Shown here: piece by piece, positions 60,188 to 64,000 of the stretch | How the letters are laid out: the number at the start of each line of letters is the position of its first letter | How positions within the stretch are numbered: position 1 is the first letter of the stretch | NCBI GenBank assembly: GCA_052389915.1 | Contig: JBQTHL010000008.1 | Span: 38,289-102,288, forward strand | Direction of reading: 5' to 3' | Source of the DNA: Panacagrimonas sp052389915 | GTDB lineage: Bacteria; Pseudomonadota; Gammaproteobacteria; Nevskiales; Nevskiaceae | DNA length: 64,000 bases | The notes under the pieces: generated by a model | Databases searched by the model: none | What the model was told of the DNA's origin: nothing | The model's input: the letters and a program-made list of their open reading frames with translations, nothing else | Made by a program: the position numbers and the translations under genes

Positions 60188-62836
60188 ATGAAGCAGGGGA
60201 AGCGTCTGAAAAAGCTGGCGTGGGTGGTGGCAGTGGAACTGGCTCTGATGCAGCCAGGATTTGCTCAGGACGAGCCCATTGCGACCGATGCCGTTGCGGA
60301 ACCCGCAGCAGCGGGCGAGCCGCAGGCCCTCCCGGAGGGCGGCGCCGAAGCTAGCGCGGAGGCTCCCGTCGCCGAGGCAGCGCCGGTAGAAACGGCGCAG
60401 GCCGAAGAGGCGCCTGCGGAAGAAGAGAGCGGCGGTGGCGGCGTCAGGAACCGCATGCTCGAAGAAATCGTCGTCACCGCGCAGAAGCGCGAAGAAAATC
60501 TCCAGGAAGTGCCGTCCAGCGTCCAAGCCTTCAGTTCGGGACAGCTCGAAGCTTCGGGCATCAACGACATCAAGGATCTTCAGCTCATCACGCCGGGTCT
60601 GACCTTCGACTCGATGGCGAGCTACTCCATCATCTTCATCCGCGGCGTCGGCGGCGACGCCTTCCAGGCCGGTATCGATTCTTCCGTCGCCACCTACATC
60701 GACGGCCTCTATCTGCCGTTCACGTTCTCCTCGGCCCAGGCCCTGGGCGACGTCAAGCAGATCGAAGTGCTGAAGGGGCCTCAGGGCACCCTGTACGGCC
60801 GCAACGCCATCGCAGGCGCGATCAAGGTCGAATTGAAGGAGCCTTGCAACGACGGCTACTGCGGCGACATCCTGCAGCAGTTCGGCAATTACAACGACAC
60901 CAAGACCAAGCTGGGTTTCTCTGGCCCGGTGCCGTTCACTGACAACACCGTGAGCTTCGGCGTTTCGGGGCTGTATCAGGATCATGAGGCGCACACGATC
61001 TATGCGCTCGATAACGATGTCACGTACCGGCCCTACCGTAACGCCAGCAGCCGTGGCGTGCTGCGCTGGGAGCCGAACGAAGACTTCGACATCCAGGGCT
61101 CGTACTACGATGTCCGGCAGCAGGACACCGACTCGGTCGCCACGGTCCTGCTCAAGGCTTCTCCCGCGTTTCAGTTAGCGCTGACGCCGATCGACCGGCC
61201 GCACGAGAGCGGCAACCAGGAAAACGTCGGCGTGGAGGCCATCAGCCGCATCATCACGGTCGGCGCAACCGCTCGCTGGGTGCCCTGGTTCGACATCAGG
61301 CTGGTCTACGGCGATATCACCGCCGAGAGCACGATCCGCTTCGACTACGACTCCGCGCCGGAGCCGGTGCTGGACATCAGCGCCATTCCCAACACGGCAG
61401 AGTCCAAGATCGCCGAATTGATCTTCAGCTCCAACCCGGCCGAGACGCCGGATTGGCTTGAATGGATCGGCGGTATCTATTACGAGGACACGCTAAAGAC
61501 CGGTCGCTATCCGATCTTTGTCGAGCCCATCGCCTTGGGCCTGGGTATCGCCGGCAACACGCAGACCAATTCCGACGGCGTCGAAGTGCTCACCACCTCT
61601 GCCCAGGCGCTGGCTGCCACGCTGGCGAACTTCGGTCTGATCGACGCCAATACGGCTTCGGAGATTGGCCAGAACGGCGCACTCTGCGGCATCTTTCAGG
61701 GCATCGGCGGCGACTGCAACGCGGACGCCAATACCAACCAGAACATCTTTCTGGAAGTGCCGCTGAGCAGCGGTGTGACCACGGATGCCCTGGCTGCTTA
61801 TGCACAGTTTACTTTCCACGTCAGCGAGAAGACCTCCGTCGTGCTCGGTGGGCGGTATTCGACCGAAGACCGCGACCTGCTCTATTCAAAGATCGGTGCG
61901 CGTCTCAACATCCCGGCGGGAGCGGGGCTCGGGGGCATCATTCCGATTCTCAACGAAATTATCGCGCCGGACGATTTCCAATCGGGCACGTTCACTGCGG
62001 TCAGCTTCAAGCCGCAGACACATACGTGGAACAGCTTCACGCCTAACCTCGGCCTCAATTACAAGCTCAACGACGAGACGCTGTTCTACTACCGCTACGC
62101 CGAAGCTTTCAAAAGCGGCAACTTCAACGGTCTTAACGTCACCGATCCGCCCGATCGCATCGAGCCGGAGCTTGCCGCCACCAACGAGCTCGGCATGAAG
62201 ACCGAGCTGTTGGACGACAACTCGATCAAGCTCAACGTCGCCCTGTTCACCACCAAGATCAATAACGCGCAGGTGCAGAACCTGTCGCTGGCCAGCGGTG
62301 GCGTGACCAGCTTGCAGAACGCCGGCACATACGTGGTCAAGGGCGCGGAACTGGAGACTTCCTGGTTCCTCACGGAATCGCTGGTCGTCAGCCTCTCCGG
62401 GGTGTATCTGGACGGCGAGTACGTCGACTTCATCGGCCGTGCGTTCAAGGCTCCGCCGGACGGCATCGGCTTTAGCGACGAACAGATCGATTTCAAGGGC
62501 AACAAGACGGTCCGTACTCCGGAGTTCACTGGAACCCTGGCGATCAACTACACGTTCCCGTTCTTCTTCGGGCTCGAGGCTGAAGTAGGCGGCGACGTCT
62601 ACGCCAACGACGGTTTCTTCTACGATCCGCTCAACTCGCTGGAGCAGGTGGCCTACCAGATCTGGAGCGCCCGCGCCGGCCTGTTCGATCCGCGCAGCAA
62701 TATCCGCCTGACGTTCTTCGGCAAGAACCTCACCGACGACGTCTTCTTCACCAACAAGTACAGGCAGGACTTTGGCGATACCGGCATCTACGGTGCAGCC
62801 AGGACCTACGGTGCGTTCGTGAGCTGGTCGTTCTGA
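60188..62836 (+). CDS. TonB-dependent receptor
   Basis: An 882-residue outer-membrane receptor. Signal peptide KKLAWVVAVELALMQPGFAQ, an Ala/Glu-rich linker (residues about 25-95), then the TonB-box/plug start (EEIVVTAQKREENLQEVP). The plug has LITPGLTFDSMASYSIIFIR and VLKGPQGTLYGRNAIAGAI; a 22-strand type barrel follows and ends in Phe (YGAFVSWSF). This group, with IVVTAQKREENLQEVP, is common for non-siderophore hydrophobic or sugar ligands. ATG 60188 is preferred over 60149. It probably imports the island's substrate using the TonB2 system. Confidence 0.95.
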   Translation: MKQGKRLKKLAWVVAVELALMQPGFAQDEPIATDAVAEPAAAGEPQALPEGGAEASAEAPVAEAAPVETAQAEEAPAEEESGGGGVRNRMLEEIVVTAQKREENLQEVPSSVQAFSSGQLEASGINDIKDLQLITPGLTFDSMASYSIIFIRGVGGDAFQAGIDSSVATYIDGLYLPFTFSSAQALGDVKQIEVLKGPQGTLYGRNAIAGAIKVELKEPCNDGYCGDILQQFGNYNDTKTKLGFSGPVPFTDNTVSFGVSGLYQDHEAHTIYALDNDVTYRPYRNASSRGVLRWEPNEDFDIQGSYYDVRQQDTDSVATVLLKASPAFQLALTPIDRPHESGNQENVGVEAISRIITVGATARWVPWFDIRLVYGDITAESTIRFDYDSAPEPVLDISAIPNTAESKIAELIFSSNPAETPDWLEWIGGIYYEDTLKTGRYPIFVEPIALGLGIAGNTQTNSDGVEVLTTSAQALAATLANFGLIDANTASEIGQNGALCGIFQGIGGDCNADANTNQNIFLEVPLSSGVTTDALAAYAQFTFHVSEKTSVVLGGRYSTEDRDLLYSKIGARLNIPAGAGLGGIIPILNEIIAPDDFQSGTFTAVSFKPQTHTWNSFTPNLGLNYKLNDETLFYYRYAEAFKSGNFNGLNVTDPPDRIEPELAATNELGMKTELLDDNSIKLNVALFTTKINNAQVQNLSLASGGVTSLQNAGTYVVKGAELETSWFLTESLVVSLSGVYLDGEYVDFIGRAFKAPPDGIGFSDEQIDFKGNKTVRTPEFTGTLAINYTFPFFFGLEAEVGGDVYANDGFFYDPLNSLEQVAYQIWSARAGLFDPRSNIRLTFFGKNLTDDVFFTNKYRQDFGDTGIYGAARTYGAFVSWSF

Positions 62837-62919
62837 TCCGGAGCAGGCACATGATCGGACAAACGATTGCATCAGGGTCGCTGCGCGCGCCGCAAAAGAG
62901 AACGCTTTGGGAGAAGGGA

Positions 62920-64000
62920 ATGAACAGGAAAAAAAATATGTGGGTCGGGGCTGCGGTTCTGACCGCCTCCATGCTGCTGCCGCTGGCGGCGCATGCCGAG
63001 GGCGAAAACGATTACCGCAACAGAGGTCCGTACGTGGGCGGCGGTGTCGGCTACAACCAGCCCGACGATCAGGAATTCGACTTCGCAGGTACGCGCACGG
63101 GAGTCACCCAGCCGACGGTGCCGGTCGAGTTGCCGGCGCTTCCGAATTCCGGCATCGCTTCGGAGAACGAGTACAAGGGCAACGTGTTTTATCAGGCTGT
63201 TGCGGGTTACAGGTTTGCGAACGGCCTCCGCCCGGAATTCGAGATCGCCTATCGCCAGAACGAGGCGGACGACATCAGCTATCCAGATCCGGGCCCCGGA
63301 CCCGAGGACGGACCGGAAGGCGTCAAGATTACCGGCACGTCGGGTCTGGCCAATCTATGGTTCGACCTGTTTCCTTCGTCGCGCTTCCACCCGTACATCG
63401 GCGGCGGTGCGGGGTTCACGCGCTACAAGTTGCAGAGGCAGCCGACCAATCAGCTCACGCAAGGAAACTTCGTCGTGAACCTGCCTGTCGGGCCGCTGGT
63501 TTGCCTGGTGCAATCCTGCAATGGTGCGCGCAAGTCCGACGATGCTGTGTTCACCTATCAGGCCGGCGCTGGAATCCGCTTCGATTTCACGGACACGATC
63601 ACGATCGGTCTCGACTATCGCTATCAGAAGTCGGAGAAGGCCGAATTCTTCGGGTTCCGCGATCAGCAGGAAACCCACCTGGACGCAGAACACGAGACGC
63701 AGTCGCTGATGCTTTCCGCGAATTACTTCTTCGCTCTGCCGGCCCCGCCGCCTCCGCCGCCCGCTCCGCCTCCGGTGGTCGTGACCCACGTTTGTTCCGA
63801 CGGTCTCGACAATGACGTCGATGGTCTGACGGACTTTCCGGCCGATCCCGGCTGCAGCTCCGCCGACGACGAAGACGAAACCGATCCGCCGCAGTGCAGC
63901 GACGGCAAGGACAACGACGGCGATGGCCTGATCGATTTCCCTGCGGACAAGGGCTGCACGGGCGCTGACGACAACGACGAAGTCGATCCCTGCAAGACGC
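62920..64000 (+). CDS. Outer-membrane beta-barrel protein with Asp-rich repeats (3' end outside window)
   Basis: The frame is open to the window end (360 residues seen). A signal peptide (VLTASMLLPLAAHA) is followed by an OmpA/OmpW-like barrel: GPYVGGGVGYNQPDDQEFDF, FHPYIGGGAGFTRYKLQ, ITIGLDYRYQ, closing with ANYFFALP. A Pro-rich hinge leads to repeats CSDGLDNDVDGLTDFPADPG and CSDGKDNDGDGLIDFPADKG, Cys-flanked calcium-type units like thrombospondin type-3. An OmpA peptidoglycan-binding domain may follow outside the window. GAGAAGGGA precedes ATG 62920. It lies 83 bases after the receptor. Confidence 0.88.
   Translation, partial: MNRKKNMWVGAAVLTASMLLPLAAHAEGENDYRNRGPYVGGGVGYNQPDDQEFDFAGTRTGVTQPTVPVELPALPNSGIASENEYKGNVFYQAVAGYRFANGLRPEFEIAYRQNEADDISYPDPGPGPEDGPEGVKITGTSGLANLWFDLFPSSRFHPYIGGGAGFTRYKLQRQPTNQLTQGNFVVNLPVGPLVCLVQSCNGARKSDDAVFTYQAGAGIRFDFTDTITIGLDYRYQKSEKAEFFGFRDQQETHLDAEHETQSLMLSANYFFALPAPPPPPPAPPPVVVTHVCSDGLDNDVDGLTDFPADPGCSSADDEDETDPPQCSDGKDNDGDGLIDFPADKGCTGADDNDEVDPCKT

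Noticed and set aside
1..64000. CRISPR array, integrase, transposase, tRNA or rRNA
   Set aside because: No regular direct repeats, recombinase ORF or cloverleaf/rRNA signature was recognised on reading. A tRNA scan or profile search was not possible, so small RNAs could have been missed.

Overview
The window is 64 kb of GC-rich DNA (low-to-mid 60s percent GC by eye) from a Gram-negative proteobacterium. It is most likely a gammaproteobacterium of a Nevskiales/Xanthomonadales/Immundisolibacter-like lineage. Supporting signs are the core order rppH / bfd-bfr / hemJ / argC / DUF6776-like / bactofilin / erpA, a Vibrio-type TonB2 (TtpC) energiser, Fur-type boxes, TonB-dependent receptors, and several families of REP-like palindromes. 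No rRNA, tRNA, CRISPR array, integrase or transposase was seen.

Layout. (1) 1-5.6 kb: the 3' end of a TonB-dependent receptor, then a YnjBCD-like ABC importer operon that continues into two amidotransferase-fold proteins. (2) 5.7-13.8 kb, minus strand: a lone oligopeptide-type binding protein coupled to a DMT transporter, then the energy-transduction operon DUF3450 - TtpC-like - ExbB - ExbD - ExbD - TonB - TPR, with a candidate Fur box upstream. (3) 14-23 kb: housekeeping genes (rppH, bfd/bfr with a Fur box, hemJ, argC, bactofilin, erpA, pbpC, lipA). (4) 23-60 kb: a large accessory catabolic island. It carries a non-haem AlkB-like hydroxylase, alcohol and aldehyde dehydrogenases, a P450 with a Rieske ferredoxin, a Rieske ring-hydroxylating oxygenase with its ferredoxin, and a three-gene 2-hydroxyacyl-CoA dehydratase/benzoyl-CoA reductase-type radical system. 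It also has SDRs, a nitronate monooxygenase-like flavoprotein, an AMP-dependent acyl-CoA synthetase, five SnoaL/NTF2-fold small proteins, an exported cytochrome module, and AraC (two), MarR and TetR regulators. (5) 60-64 kb: a TonB-dependent receptor and an outer-membrane beta-barrel protein with Asp-rich calcium-type repeats, cut by the window end.

How it may fit together (inference). The outer-membrane receptors, powered by the TonB2 system, would take up a hydrophobic substrate such as a terpenoid, steroid or long-chain/cyclic hydrocarbon. The oxygenases and dehydrogenases would oxidise it and the acyl-CoA synthetase would activate the acid. The SnoaL-like, LEH-like and DUF3237 proteins would handle isomerisation or hydration steps. 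No complete beta-oxidation set is present. The most unusual features are: the oxygen-sensitive dehydratase-type system among oxygenases; a pair of paralogous small membrane proteins about 10.5 kb apart; a subfamily of SnoaL proteins each placed beside a different redox module, one of them with a Tat signal; a non-canonical SDR lacking its Tyr/Lys; and GTAG-type palindromes that supply the TAG stop codon of three genes.
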